Positions 17,683 through 26,797 of a DNA stretch of 41,359 nucleotides are shown piece by piece. Position numbers and translations under genes: made by a program. Each line of letters opens with the position of its first letter. Position 1 is the stretch's first letter. The notes under the pieces are model-generated. The model searched no databases, was not told the origin of the DNA, and saw only the letters and a program-made list of their open reading frames with translations. Origin of the DNA: Gemmatimonadaceae bacterium (lineage in GTDB: Bacteria; Gemmatimonadota; Gemmatimonadetes; Gemmatimonadales; Gemmatimonadaceae); NCBI GenBank assembly GCA_013361335.1, contig JABFYH010000004.1:1-41359 (forward strand), in the 5' to 3' direction.

Positions 17683-18095
17683 CAGAGCCGCACGGGAAGC
17701 AGGACGCGCGCGAGCGTCGCGCCGGCCAGGGTGGCGAGGAGGGCGAGTCCCACGCTCGCCGCGACGTTCATCGCCGCCAATGCGCCCGCTCCGCTCTCGA
17801 TCAGGGCCATCGTGTCGGCGCTGAAGGTGGAGAAGGTGGTGTAGCCGCCGCAGAAGCCCAGAACGAGCAGCGAGTGGAGCATCGTCGCGCTCGACGTCCG
17901 TCGCGCGAGGACCACGATCAGCACGCCGATGACGAAGGATCCGGTCAGGTTCACGAGGAGCGTGCCGATCGGAAAGGGCTTCGCGCCGGCGTGCGGCATG
18001 ACGCGTCCGAGGCGCTCCTGGAGCCACACCCCCGCCAGGACCCGCGCGAGCCCGCCGGCTGCGCTGCCGACGGCAACGTAGAGGTAGTTGAGCAT
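17682..18095 (-). CDS. crcB: Fluoride exporter CrcB/Fluc
   Basis: The 137-residue product has four membrane helices and both CrcB signatures: GTLLVNLTGSFVIGVL (helix 2) and GFCGGYTTFSTFSADTM (helix 3, with the TTFST fluoride-coordination motif). CrcB forms a dual-topology dimeric channel that lets fluoride leave the cytoplasm. The ATG at 18095 is the first Met before the first helix. It heads the crcB - permease - mutY run. I looked upstream for a fluoride riboswitch and saw none; the upstream sequence holds the GATGAGCG octamer repeat instead. Confidence 0.93.
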   Translation of the reverse strand: MLNYLYVAVGSAAGGLARVLAGVWLQERLGRVMPHAGAKPFPIGTLLVNLTGSFVIGVLIVVLARRTSSATMLHSLLVLGFCGGYTTFSTFSADTMALIESGAGALAAMNVAASVGLALLATLAGATLARVLLPVRL

Positions 18096-18113
18096 GGGGC
18101 CGGAATCTAATGC

Positions 18114-18228
18114 GATGAGCGGATGAGCGGATGAGCGGCTGAGCATTAAGGACACACCACACCCGCGTCGGCGTGCCCGCGTCGTTCCACTCCATCGCTC
18201 CACCGCTCCTCCGACTTCATCCGCTCAC
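18114..18228. repeat. Octamer repeat with inverted degenerate partner
   Basis: The left arm is (GATGAGCG)x3 plus GCTGAGCA (18114-18144). The right arm, read on the minus strand from 18228, is GTGAGCGGATGAAG followed by GAGGAGCG, GTGGAGCG and ATGGAGTG units, a degenerate version of the same octamer facing the left arm. The first unit on the right supplies the stop codon of the 18217-18660 gene. The arms are about 45 bp apart and could form an imperfect hairpin. Confidence 0.6.
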
Positions 18229-18660
18229 CCGGCCCTGCTCGTACAGCAGCTTGCTCTGGAAGCGCTGCGACTCGCTGATCCGCTCCATCTCGATGCTCAA
18301 CGTGTCGACGCTCTGCTGGAGCTGCTCCATCTGCCGGTGCAGGGTCTGCAGCTCCGCCGGGAGCGCCATCTCCGCCCGCCGCTCGGTGCGCCGCGCCCAC
18401 ATCCGGGCGAAGGGTCCCAGAATCACGATCGCCGCGAGAAGCCCCATCAGCCCGAACGCGGTCTGCTCGACGCTATGGACCATGCGCCAGACGTCGGGGG
18501 GCAGCGCCGCGGAGGTGATCACCGTCTGATCGCCTCGGCGCTCGACGATGAGCTGGCCGCCGCCGCGCGGGATCTGCCGGATGACGATCGGCTCCGGCGT
18601 GTCGTCGTCCGATGCGCGCTGCGACGACTGAGTCGTGGTGACGATCGAGGTGTGCTGCAC
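18217..18660 (-). CDS. Single-pass membrane protein with C-terminal coiled coil, unknown
   Basis: The 147-residue product has a polar N-terminus with QIPRGGGQLIVERRG, one membrane helix at about residues 67-89 (AFGLMGLLAAIVILGPF), and a C-terminal coiled coil (LPAELQTLHRQMEQLQQSVD). The GTG start has GGAG 7 nt upstream. The last codons (GTG AGC GGA TGA) belong to the octamer repeat, so the natural C-terminus may have been altered by it. I do not recognise the family; a structural or signalling scaffold would fit the shape, but that is a guess. Confidence 0.65.
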   Translation of the reverse strand: MQHTSIVTTTQSSQRASDDDTPEPIVIRQIPRGGGQLIVERRGDQTVITSAALPPDVWRMVHSVEQTAFGLMGLLAAIVILGPFARMWARRTERRAEMALPAELQTLHRQMEQLQQSVDTLSIEMERISESQRFQSKLLYEQGRVSG

Positions 18661-18772
18661 GGGGACTCCGGGGAGACGAGACGCCCGTCCATACGCGGGC
18701 GGGCGCGCCGTTGTGTCAGCGACCGACGCCGCTCTCTTTGCGATTTTCGCGGCCGGACCCTAACCTCGTTTC

Positions 18773-19750
18773 ATGCCCACGCCCATCACGCTCGACGACG
18801 TGCAGGCCGCCCGCGACCGCCTCGCGCCCTACCTCACGCCGACGCCGCTCCGGCAGCATCCGCCGTTGGACGCGGCGGTGCCGGGGCTCGCGCTGTTCGT
18901 GAAGCACGAGAACGTGCAGCCCACCGGCTCGTTCAAGGTCCGCAACGGCCTCGCGACGATCACCGCCCTCGGCCCCGCCGAACGTGCGGCGGGCGTCGTC
19001 GGCGCGACGACGGGCAACCACGGACTCGGCCTGGCCTACGCCGGCCGGCAGCTCGGCGTCCCGGTCACCATCTGCGTGCCGCGCGGCAACAACCCGGAGA
19101 AGAACGCCGCGCTGCGCGCCTGGGGCGCGCGTGTGGTGGAGGAAGGAGCGGATTACGACGACGCGGTAGCGGTCGCGCAGCGGCTGGTCGAGACGGAGGG
19201 ACGCACGCTCGCGCATTCGACCAACAATCCCCAGGTGCTTGCGGGGGCGGGCACGATGTCGCTCGAGATCGTCGAGCAGGTTCCCGATCTCGACGTCGTG
19301 ATCATCGCCATCGGGGGCGGGTCGCAGGCGGTGGGTGCAATCACGGTGGCGCGCGCGCTGCGTCCGTCCATGCGCGTGATCGGCGTGCAGGCCGCGGGTG
19401 CACCGGCCGGCCACGACGGCTGGCATGCGCGGGCGCCGCGCCGCACCGATCGGGCAGCGACCTTCGCCGAAGGCGTCGCGACCCGCTCGACCTACGAGCT
19501 GACCTTTCCGACGCTGCTCGACGGCCTCGCGCAGTTCATCACCGTGACCGACGCCGAGATCGCCGACGCGGTGCGCCTCATCCTCTCGACGACGCATCAT
19601 CTGGTGGAAGGCGCCGGAGCGATGGGTGTCGCGGCGGCGCGGAAGCTCGCCGCCGAGCTTCAGGGGCAACGGGTCGGCGTGATCTTCTGCGGCGGGAACA
19701 TGGATTCGGCGGTGCTGCGAAGGATTCTGAATGGTGAGACAGTGAGATAG
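18773..19750 (+). CDS. Threonine/serine dehydratase-type PLP enzyme
   Basis: The 325-residue protein is a fold-type II PLP enzyme of the threonine ammonia-lyase group. K55 in QPTGSFKVRNG forms the Schiff base, TTGNHGLGLA contacts the substrate carboxylate, and GGGSQAVGA is the phosphate loop. There is no C-terminal ACT domain, so it resembles catabolic or unregulated dehydratases rather than biosynthetic IlvA (about 510 aa). The reaction is likely L-threonine or L-serine to 2-oxoacid and ammonia; racemase activity in relatives cannot be excluded. The last residues (GETVR) and the TAG stop are encoded by the first units of the GTGAGACA octamer repeat. Confidence 0.88.
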   Translation: MPTPITLDDVQAARDRLAPYLTPTPLRQHPPLDAAVPGLALFVKHENVQPTGSFKVRNGLATITALGPAERAAGVVGATTGNHGLGLAYAGRQLGVPVTICVPRGNNPEKNAALRAWGARVVEEGADYDDAVAVAQRLVETEGRTLAHSTNNPQVLAGAGTMSLEIVEQVPDLDVVIIAIGGGSQAVGAITVARALRPSMRVIGVQAAGAPAGHDGWHARAPRRTDRAATFAEGVATRSTYELTFPTLLDGLAQFITVTDAEIADAVRLILSTTHHLVEGAGAMGVAAARKLAAELQGQRVGVIFCGGNMDSAVLRRILNGETVR

Positions 19751-19804
19751 TGAGACAGTGAAACGGCCTGCCGTCTCACCGTCTCATTGTCATACTGTCT
19801 CACC
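19733..19804. repeat. Octamer-array inverted repeat (possible terminator) between convergent genes
   Basis: A 34-nt arm, GTGAGACA/GTGAGATA/GTGAGACA/GTGAAACG preceded by G, is followed after CCTG by an inverted arm matching 28 of 34 positions; several mismatches are G-U compatible in RNA. It lies between the dehydratase and the convergent VWA gene and begins inside the last codons of the dehydratase. It would make a very stable hairpin in transcripts from either side. Confidence 0.8.
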
Positions 19805-19815
19805 ATCTTGCCACT

Positions 19816-21096
19816 TCAACTCACCTTGCGCGTCTTCCGCTTCAGGAAATCCATCAGGATGAACTGGCCGAGCGTCATCGTGGTGGTGAAGTAGGCCTTG
19901 CCGCGGCTGATCTCGCACATGCGCTTCACGAACTCCACCAGCGCGCGGTCGCGGGCGAGCATGAAGGTGTTGATCATGATCCCCGACCGGCGGCAGGAGG
20001 CGACCTCCTGCAGGGTCTTCTCGATGACGGTGACGTCGAGCCCGAAGGAGTTCTTGTAGATCTTGCCGTCCGGCATCGTGAGCGCGCTCGGCTTGCCGTC
20101 GGTGATCATGATGATCTGCCGCATATCCTTCTTCTGCGCGAGCAGCAGGCGGCGGGCGAGCTTGAGCCCCTCGGCGGTGTTCGTGTGGTACGGCCCGACC
20201 TGCGCGCTCGCCAGCGTGGCGAGGGGGATCTCCTCGGCGCCGTCGTGGAAGAGCACGACCTTGATCGAGTCGCCGGGGAACTGGGTGCGGATGAGGTGGG
20301 TGAGGGCGAGCGCCACCTTCTTCGCCGGCGTGAAGCGATCCTCGCCGTACAGGATCATGGAGTGCGAGCAGTCGAGCATCAGGACCGTCGCGCAGCTCGA
20401 CCGGTATTCCGCCTGCCGGACCATCAGATCACTGTATTCCAGATCCATCGGCACCTTCACGTCGCCGGTGCGAATCATCGAGGCCTTGAGCGTCTCGTTG
20501 ACGTCGATGTTCAGCACGTCGCCGAACTCGTACGGCTTGCTCCAGCCGTCCGCTTCGATGCCGGTGGCGAGATACGGCGTGTCGTGACTGCCGAAGCTCG
20601 ACTTGCCGAGCGATCCGAGGAGCCCGCGCAGCGTCTTGTAGCCGAGGAAGTCGATGCCCTTCTCGGTGAGGTTGAAGTTGACGTCGCGCGCTGCCGCCTG
20701 GGCGATCGAGCCCTTCCCCTCGAGCGGCTGATGGCCGGCGGGCATCATCGGCGGCGTATCGAGGTTGAGGTAGCCCTCGCTCACGAGGCGCTGGACGAGG
20801 TCGTCCAGCAATTTCGCGAGCTTCGCCTGCGCGTCCTCGTCCCCTTCCCCCCGCAGTGCCTCGAGCATCTCCGGCGTGAACTGCCCGCTGTCCATCAGCG
20901 CCTGGAGGATCGCCTCGCGCAGGGCCTCGAGCGAGCGGTCGCCGGGCTCCTCGAATCCCATCCCGTAGTAGGGCTGGCCCTGTCCGCCTGCGAACCCCGA
21001 CTGGAGGAGGAAGTCGGCGAGCTTGTCGAGCAGCGACTGGAGGTCGACGGCGTCGGCGAGCTCGGGCGAGAACTTGCTGTAGGTGTGGAATCGCAT
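19816..21096 (-). CDS. VWA domain protein, likely partner of the AAA+ ATPase at 24723-26228
   Basis: The 426-residue product has a helical N-terminal region (1-200) and a C-terminal von Willebrand A domain starting near residue 234. Its MIDAS motif is D242-C-S244-H-S246, with later MIDAS elements TNTAEGL and MITDGKPS. VWA proteins of this type pair with MoxR/Mg-chelatase-like AAA+ ATPases in metal-dependent assembly or chaperone-like complexes. A strong AGGAGG site precedes the ATG. On its upstream side TATAAA (21114-21119) could be a -10. The first 15 bp around the start form an inverted repeat with the start region of the divergent MFS gene. Confidence 0.85.
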   Translation of the reverse strand: MRFHTYSKFSPELADAVDLQSLLDKLADFLLQSGFAGGQGQPYYGMGFEEPGDRSLEALREAILQALMDSGQFTPEMLEALRGEGDEDAQAKLAKLLDDLVQRLVSEGYLNLDTPPMMPAGHQPLEGKGSIAQAAARDVNFNLTEKGIDFLGYKTLRGLLGSLGKSSFGSHDTPYLATGIEADGWSKPYEFGDVLNIDVNETLKASMIRTGDVKVPMDLEYSDLMVRQAEYRSSCATVLMLDCSHSMILYGEDRFTPAKKVALALTHLIRTQFPGDSIKVVLFHDGAEEIPLATLASAQVGPYHTNTAEGLKLARRLLLAQKKDMRQIIMITDGKPSALTMPDGKIYKNSFGLDVTVIEKTLQEVASCRRSGIMINTFMLARDRALVEFVKRMCEISRGKAYFTTTMTLGQFILMDFLKRKTRKVS

Positions 21097-21148
21097 GGCA
21101 CTCCTCCTTCTGATTTATACTCGCGGGGACAGTGGAGTGCCATGCGAT
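21090..21148. repeat. Perfect 15-bp inverted repeat covering both divergent start codons
   Basis: ATCGCATGGCACTCC (21090-21104) and its exact reverse complement (21134-21148) flank a 29-bp spacer. Each arm carries a GGAGTGCC-ATG-CGA unit, i.e. the ribosome-binding region and start codon of the VWA gene on one strand and of the MFS gene on the other. The spacer holds the AT-rich TATAAA. Confidence 0.85.
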
Positions 21149-22473
21149 GGCCGCCAGGCGGCGGCCTGTATATTTCCCGAGTGCCCGTCGCTCCCGCCGC
21201 CGCCCAGGCTCGCGCCCCAGTAGCACCGTCGCTGAATCCGTTCCGCGTCCTCGTCAAGCATCGGAACTTCCGGATCTTCCTCATCGGTCAGACCCTGTCC
21301 CTCATCGGGACCTGGATGCAGACCATGGCGCAGGGGTGGCTGGCGCTCGAGCTGACCAACAGGCCCTTCCTCGTCGGGCTCGTCGCGACGGCGACCTCCA
21401 TTCCGATCCTCGTCTTCACCATGCCGGCCGGGGTGCTCGTCGACCGGTCGGACAAGCTGCGGCTCGTGCGGATCGCCCAGGGCGCCTACCTGCTCGAGGC
21501 CACGGCACTGTGGGGTCTGGTCGCCACCAACCGCATCACGATCGGATCGCTCCTCGCGCTCGCCTTCCTCAGCGGGCTGATCGCGTCGATCGAGATTCCG
21601 GCGCGCCAATCGATGTTCATCGATCTCGTCGGCCGCGACGATCTGCCCGAAGCGATCGCCCTCAACTCGAGCGGGTTCAACCTCGCGCGCGTGGTCGGCC
21701 CCGGCATCGCGGCAGCCGTCATCGCCCGACTCGGCATCGCGTGGTGCTTCTTCCTCAACGCCGTCAGCTTCGTCGCCGTGCTGGTCGGGTTGTTCATGAT
21801 CGTCCTGCCCGCGCACCGTCCACATCCGGGGCACGCCCGCCCCTGGATCGGGGTGCAGCAGGCGATGCGGTACATGCGGCAGACGGCGCATGTGCGTGCC
21901 TTGATGCTCATGGTCACCGTCTACTCCATCCTCGGCGTGCCCGTGCTGGCGCTCATGCCGGTGGTCGCGCGCGACATGTTCCACCTCGGCGCGGGCGGCT
22001 ACGGGCTGCTGCTCTCCTTTCTCGGCGTCGGCGGGCTGGCGGGGGCGCTCTCGCTGGCGGCCGTGGGCTATCGCGTGTCGCGGACGCGGATGCTGCTCGT
22101 GGCGTCGATGGTCTGGCCGACGCTGCTCGTCCTCTTCGCCTTCGCGCGCGCGCCCTGGCAGGGCTATCTGCTGCTGCTCGGGATCGGCTGCACGATGATC
22201 CTCAACGGCGCCATCGCCAACGGGCTGCTTCAGCAGCTCGTTCCCAACGAGCTGCGTGGTCGGATGATGGCGGCGTACGGGCTGGTCGTCGTCGGGCTGG
22301 CCCAGGTGGTGGGCGCCTTCACCTCGGGCGCGCTGGCGGACCTGCTCGGCGTGCGCACGACGATTGCCGCAGGGGCAGTGTTGATGCTCGGCTATGGCGC
22401 GTGGGCGTTCTTCCGCCGTGCCGAGCTCCGAACGCTGGAAGAGGGTCATGTACGCGACCTGCCTGTTCTGTAA
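21142..22473 (+). CDS. MFS transporter, EntS/MFS_3-like exporter
   Basis: The 443-residue product has 12 membrane segments and starts its core with NPFRVLVKHRNFRIFLIGQ. It then shows the MFS motif A region GVLVDRSDKLRLVRI after helix 2 and LPEAIALNSSGFNLARVVGP, which is typical of the MFS_3 (enterobactin exporter EntS-like) group. These are proton-driven exporters of siderophores or drugs; the substrate is unknown. The ATG at 21142 has GGAG upstream and sits in the inverted repeat. A GTG at 21181 preceded by TATATT is an alternative, possibly leaderless, start. The 3' end overlaps the next gene by 26 nt. Confidence 0.85.
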   Translation: MRWPPGGGLYISRVPVAPAAAQARAPVAPSLNPFRVLVKHRNFRIFLIGQTLSLIGTWMQTMAQGWLALELTNRPFLVGLVATATSIPILVFTMPAGVLVDRSDKLRLVRIAQGAYLLEATALWGLVATNRITIGSLLALAFLSGLIASIEIPARQSMFIDLVGRDDLPEAIALNSSGFNLARVVGPGIAAAVIARLGIAWCFFLNAVSFVAVLVGLFMIVLPAHRPHPGHARPWIGVQQAMRYMRQTAHVRALMLMVTVYSILGVPVLALMPVVARDMFHLGAGGYGLLLSFLGVGGLAGALSLAAVGYRVSRTRMLLVASMVWPTLLVLFAFARAPWQGYLLLLGIGCTMILNGAIANGLLQQLVPNELRGRMMAAYGLVVVGLAQVVGAFTSGALADLLGVRTTIAAGAVLMLGYGAWAFFRRAELRTLEEGHVRDLPVL

Positions 22474-23536
22474 CGGCGACCTCGGTCGCAATGACGTGGT
22501 CGAAGCGTTCCCCATCGGGCGACGGCTGGCGTTCGACGCCGCCAAGGGCCGCCTGTGGGTGGTGTGCCGGCGGTGCGAGCGGTGGAACCTCACGCCGCTC
22601 GAAGAGCGGTGGGAGGCGATCGAGATGTGCGAGCGCGAGTTCGCCAGCACCAAGCTCCGCGTGTCCACCGACGAGATCGGGCTCGCGCGGTTGCGGGAAG
22701 GTCTCGAGCTCGTGCGCATCGGCGCCCCGCAGCGGCCGGAGATGGCGGCGTGGCGGTATGGCGACCAGTTCGGTCGTCGTCGGCGACGCTACATCGCCCT
22801 GGCCGGCGGCGTCGTCGTCGTCGGCGGGGTCGCGGCAGTGGCCGGCCCGATGATGGGGCTCATCGGCGCAGGGGCGATCAACCCTCTGATCAATCTGCTG
22901 AACACCGGCGTGGCGTTCTATCGCTCGAAGGTCGTCGTGCACGTGCCGGATCCCGCCGGCGGCACCTTCAAGACACGTCTCGCCGATCTGCCCAAGGCCC
23001 GGCTATTCACCGACCGAGACGAGCTCGTGATGCGGATCCACGCCGCCCAGGCACGCGTCGGCGCGCCGGCCCGTCCGTGGTACCGCGACAACCGAGGCGA
23101 GACACGCGAGCTGCGCGGCGAAGCAGCCATTCGCGCGGCGGGTGCGATCCTTCCACGCCTGAACCAGAGCGGCGGGAGCGCAAGAGACGTGCAGCAGGCG
23201 GTCCGGCTGCTCGAAGAGGTGCCGAGCATCGAGCGACTGTTCGCAACGGCGGCCGGCGCCACCAACCGGGGGCGCGCATTTCACCCGGTGCGGAATGCGC
23301 TGAAGTCGGTGCCCATCCAGCAGCGCCTCGCGCTCGAGATGGCGACGCACGAGGAGACCGAGCGTCGCGCGATCGAGGGCGAGCTGCACATCCTGGAGGC
23401 CGCGTGGCGCGAGGCGGAAGAGATCGCGCACATCGCCGACGACATGTTCCTGCCGGCGTCGGTGGACGAGGAGCTCGCTCGACTCAAGCGCGAGCGCGAC
23501 GCCCGCGGCCGCAACCCCGGCGACCAGCCGCGCTGA
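22448..23536 (+). CDS. Zinc-ribbon membrane protein, unknown function
   Basis: The 362-residue product starts with a zinc-ribbon pattern: C5-x2-C8 and C40-x2-C43 (CLFC and CRRC). A membrane-inserting stretch follows near residues 115-155 (YIALAGGVVVVGGVAAVAG, then MMGLIGAGAINPLINLL). The large soluble C-terminal half is helical and charged. The start ATG at 22448 lies inside the MFS gene with a GAGGG site, implying translational coupling. I do not recognise the family. The coupling suggests a role tied to the exporter, but the zinc ribbon more often marks a nucleic-acid or protein interaction domain. Confidence 0.7.
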   Translation: MYATCLFCNGDLGRNDVVEAFPIGRRLAFDAAKGRLWVVCRRCERWNLTPLEERWEAIEMCEREFASTKLRVSTDEIGLARLREGLELVRIGAPQRPEMAAWRYGDQFGRRRRRYIALAGGVVVVGGVAAVAGPMMGLIGAGAINPLINLLNTGVAFYRSKVVVHVPDPAGGTFKTRLADLPKARLFTDRDELVMRIHAAQARVGAPARPWYRDNRGETRELRGEAAIRAAGAILPRLNQSGGSARDVQQAVRLLEEVPSIERLFATAAGATNRGRAFHPVRNALKSVPIQQRLALEMATHEETERRAIEGELHILEAAWREAEEIAHIADDMFLPASVDEELARLKRERDARGRNPGDQPR

Positions 23537-23542
23537 CGCCGC

Positions 23543-24190
23543 TCAGAGATCCTCGTTGACCTGCGTCACCCCGAACCGCTCGCGCGCCAGCAGCGTCACC
23601 AGCTCGGCCGACCCGTCGAGGCCGAGCCGCGCCGTGTTGACGCACAGGTCGTAATTCGCGAAGTCGCGCCAGTCGCGCTTGAAGTGGTGCTTGACCCACT
23701 GCTCGCGATGATGGTTCACCTCCGCCACCTTGCGCCCCGCCTCGTGGAAGGGGATGTCCAGCACCTCCACCGCGTACCGCACCAGCTCCTCGACCGGGGC
23801 GTAGCAGTACACGTGCAGCGCGTCGGTGCGCGACGCGAGCATGCACTGCGCCCCACGCCCCACGAGCACCGCGGGGCCCGCGCGGACGGCGTCCTCGATC
23901 ACCCGCTGGGTCACCATCACCATTCGCTCCTCGCTCGGCTGCGCCACGAGATCGCCCACGACGGGCATCATCTCCGGTGCGCCGAGCGCCATCGCCGACG
24001 CCATCCGCTCGACGAGCGAAGGCACGCGCTCCTCCCGCGCCGACACCTCCGCCGGCGTCATGCGCAGCCGCTGCGCGACCTCCTCGACGACGGCGTTGTC
24101 GTACAGCTTCCAGCCGAGCGCGCGCGCCACCCGCTCCGCGACCTCCGAGCCGCCGGAGCCGTACTGGCGCGAGACGGTGATGACGGCCAT
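23543..24190 (-). CDS. Cytidylate kinase-like family protein
   Basis: The 215-residue product begins with a P-loop-like AVITVSRQYGSGGSEVAERVA and contains VLVGRGAQCMLASR, VEELVRYAVEVL and RDWRDFANYDLCVNT. These are hallmarks of the cytidylate kinase-like group (Pfam Cytidylate_kin2). Members resemble CMP kinase in fold but their true substrates are mostly unknown. The ATG overlaps the stop of the GNAT gene upstream (TGATG). It is the last gene of an AAA+ - GNAT - kinase operon and converges on the zinc-ribbon gene 6 nt away. Confidence 0.83.
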   Translation of the reverse strand: MAVITVSRQYGSGGSEVAERVARALGWKLYDNAVVEEVAQRLRMTPAEVSAREERVPSLVERMASAMALGAPEMMPVVGDLVAQPSEERMVMVTQRVIEDAVRAGPAVLVGRGAQCMLASRTDALHVYCYAPVEELVRYAVEVLDIPFHEAGRKVAEVNHHREQWVKHHFKRDWRDFANYDLCVNTARLGLDGSAELVTLLARERFGVTQVNEDL

Positions 24191-24720
24191 CAGGCGCCGA
24201 GGTTGCGCACGCGCACGTGCTCCACGACGGCGAAGCCGAGCGCCGACCAGGCGTGCTCCGCCGCCACGCTGCCGGCGACGTTGTGCAGGCGCATCTGCTC
24301 CAGCCCACGGGCGCGCGCCCAGCGGTCCGCCGCACGGAGCAGGGCCCGCAACACCCCGCGGCGGCGCGACTCGGGGCGCACGTACGTCGACGACACATAC
24401 GCGTACCGCGCCGGATCGAGCAGCGGGGAGCCGATGGACTCGACGCAGCGCAGCACGCCCACGACCTCTCCGTCGATCTCGCCGAGGAAGATCGCCTCCA
24501 TGGTCGAGCGGAGCTGCGTGGCGAAGAGGCCGCGCGCCCGATCGTCGACGTCGGGGCGCAGGCGGCCGTAGATCGGATGGTCCGGATGCTCGCGGAGGAG
24601 CGCGACGCGGAGCGCCACGACGGCGTCGAGATCGCGTGGGGTCGCCTCGCGCACGCGCACGCGACTCCCGGTGGTCTCCGCCACCGGAACCGACGGCACG
24701 ACCCCGGGCGCGCTTCGCAT
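24190..24720 (-). CDS. GNAT family N-acetyltransferase
   Basis: The 176-residue product has the GNAT fold: VRVREATPRDLDAVVALR at strand 1, EIDGEVVGVLRCV at strands 2-3, and AYVSSTYVRPESRRRGVLRALL carrying the R-x-x-G-x-L acetyl-CoA pyrophosphate loop. It ends with AEHAWSALGFAVVEHVRVRNL. The substrate is unknown. I set the start at the ATG at 24720, since the ORF track's 730-aa version is a shadow frame across the AAA+ gene. It begins 2 nt after the AAA+ stop and overlaps the kinase gene by one base. Confidence 0.85.
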   Translation of the reverse strand: MRSAPGVVPSVPVAETTGSRVRVREATPRDLDAVVALRVALLREHPDHPIYGRLRPDVDDRARGLFATQLRSTMEAIFLGEIDGEVVGVLRCVESIGSPLLDPARYAYVSSTYVRPESRRRGVLRALLRAADRWARARGLEQMRLHNVAGSVAAEHAWSALGFAVVEHVRVRNLGA

Positions 24721-24722
24721 GA

Positions 24723-26228
<1,506 letters not shown>

Positions 26229-26449
26229 CGGGAATCAGCGCGGCGGTGCGAGGCCACGCAAGGGCAGGGGCGGCCGGGGTGAATCGCCGACCGCCGATCG
26301 CGCGCGACCTCTCTCGTACGCGCCGCCGCGGGGTCGGTTCCTGCGCCGCCGCACGCCCCACGCCAACGCCGCACGGGCCCAAAGCTCGGTACGCTTAATG
26401 CGCCCGTCGGGCCCGGCATCCCGCTCCCAACCGACCCGATCCTCGACTC

Positions 26450-26797
26450 ATGACCGTCTCACGGACGCAGCATCATCGCGCCCGACGGCCCGCCGCCATC
26501 GGTGCCGTCCTGCTCCTGGCCGCGTGCGGCCCCGCGCCGACACTCGACGATGCGTTGGCCACCGTTCATTCGTGGACGGCCACGACGACGCTCGCCGGGG
26601 ACCACGAACGTTCCGGCGTCCTCTCGCATCGCCTGGCGGCCCAGCTCCGCGACCGCGGCGCCGACGCGCACCGTGAAGAGACGCAGAGCCTCGACACATT
26701 GGCCCGCTCCGCCGGCGACCGCCGGCGAGCGCAGGCAGCGCTCGACTCCCTCGGTCGCGCCCTGCAGACCCTCGGCGCGCAGCCGGCTGCGCGATGA
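26450..26797 (+). CDS. Small lipoprotein, unknown
   Basis: The 115-residue product has an N-terminal basic stretch, a hydrophobic segment and a lipobox (LLLAAC, Cys26), so it should be lipid-anchored in the envelope. The mature part is helical, rich in Ala, Arg and Asp, with no known domain. The stop overlaps the start of the Nramp-like gene by 4 nt (ATGA), tying it to that transporter's operon. No Shine-Dalgarno is obvious. It could be an accessory or unrelated envelope protein; the coupling is the only clue. Confidence 0.68.
   Translation: MTVSRTQHHRARRPAAIGAVLLLAACGPAPTLDDALATVHSWTATTTLAGDHERSGVLSHRLAAQLRDRGADAHREETQSLDTLARSAGDRRRAQAALDSLGRALQTLGAQPAAR

Noticed and set aside
18096-18216. 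Fluoride riboswitch upstream of crcB
   Set aside because: The conserved fluoride aptamer pattern is absent; the region holds an octamer repeat.
18114-19804. Octamer arrays as a CRISPR array
   Set aside because: Units are only 7-8 nt, contiguous and without spacers; no cas genes are nearby.
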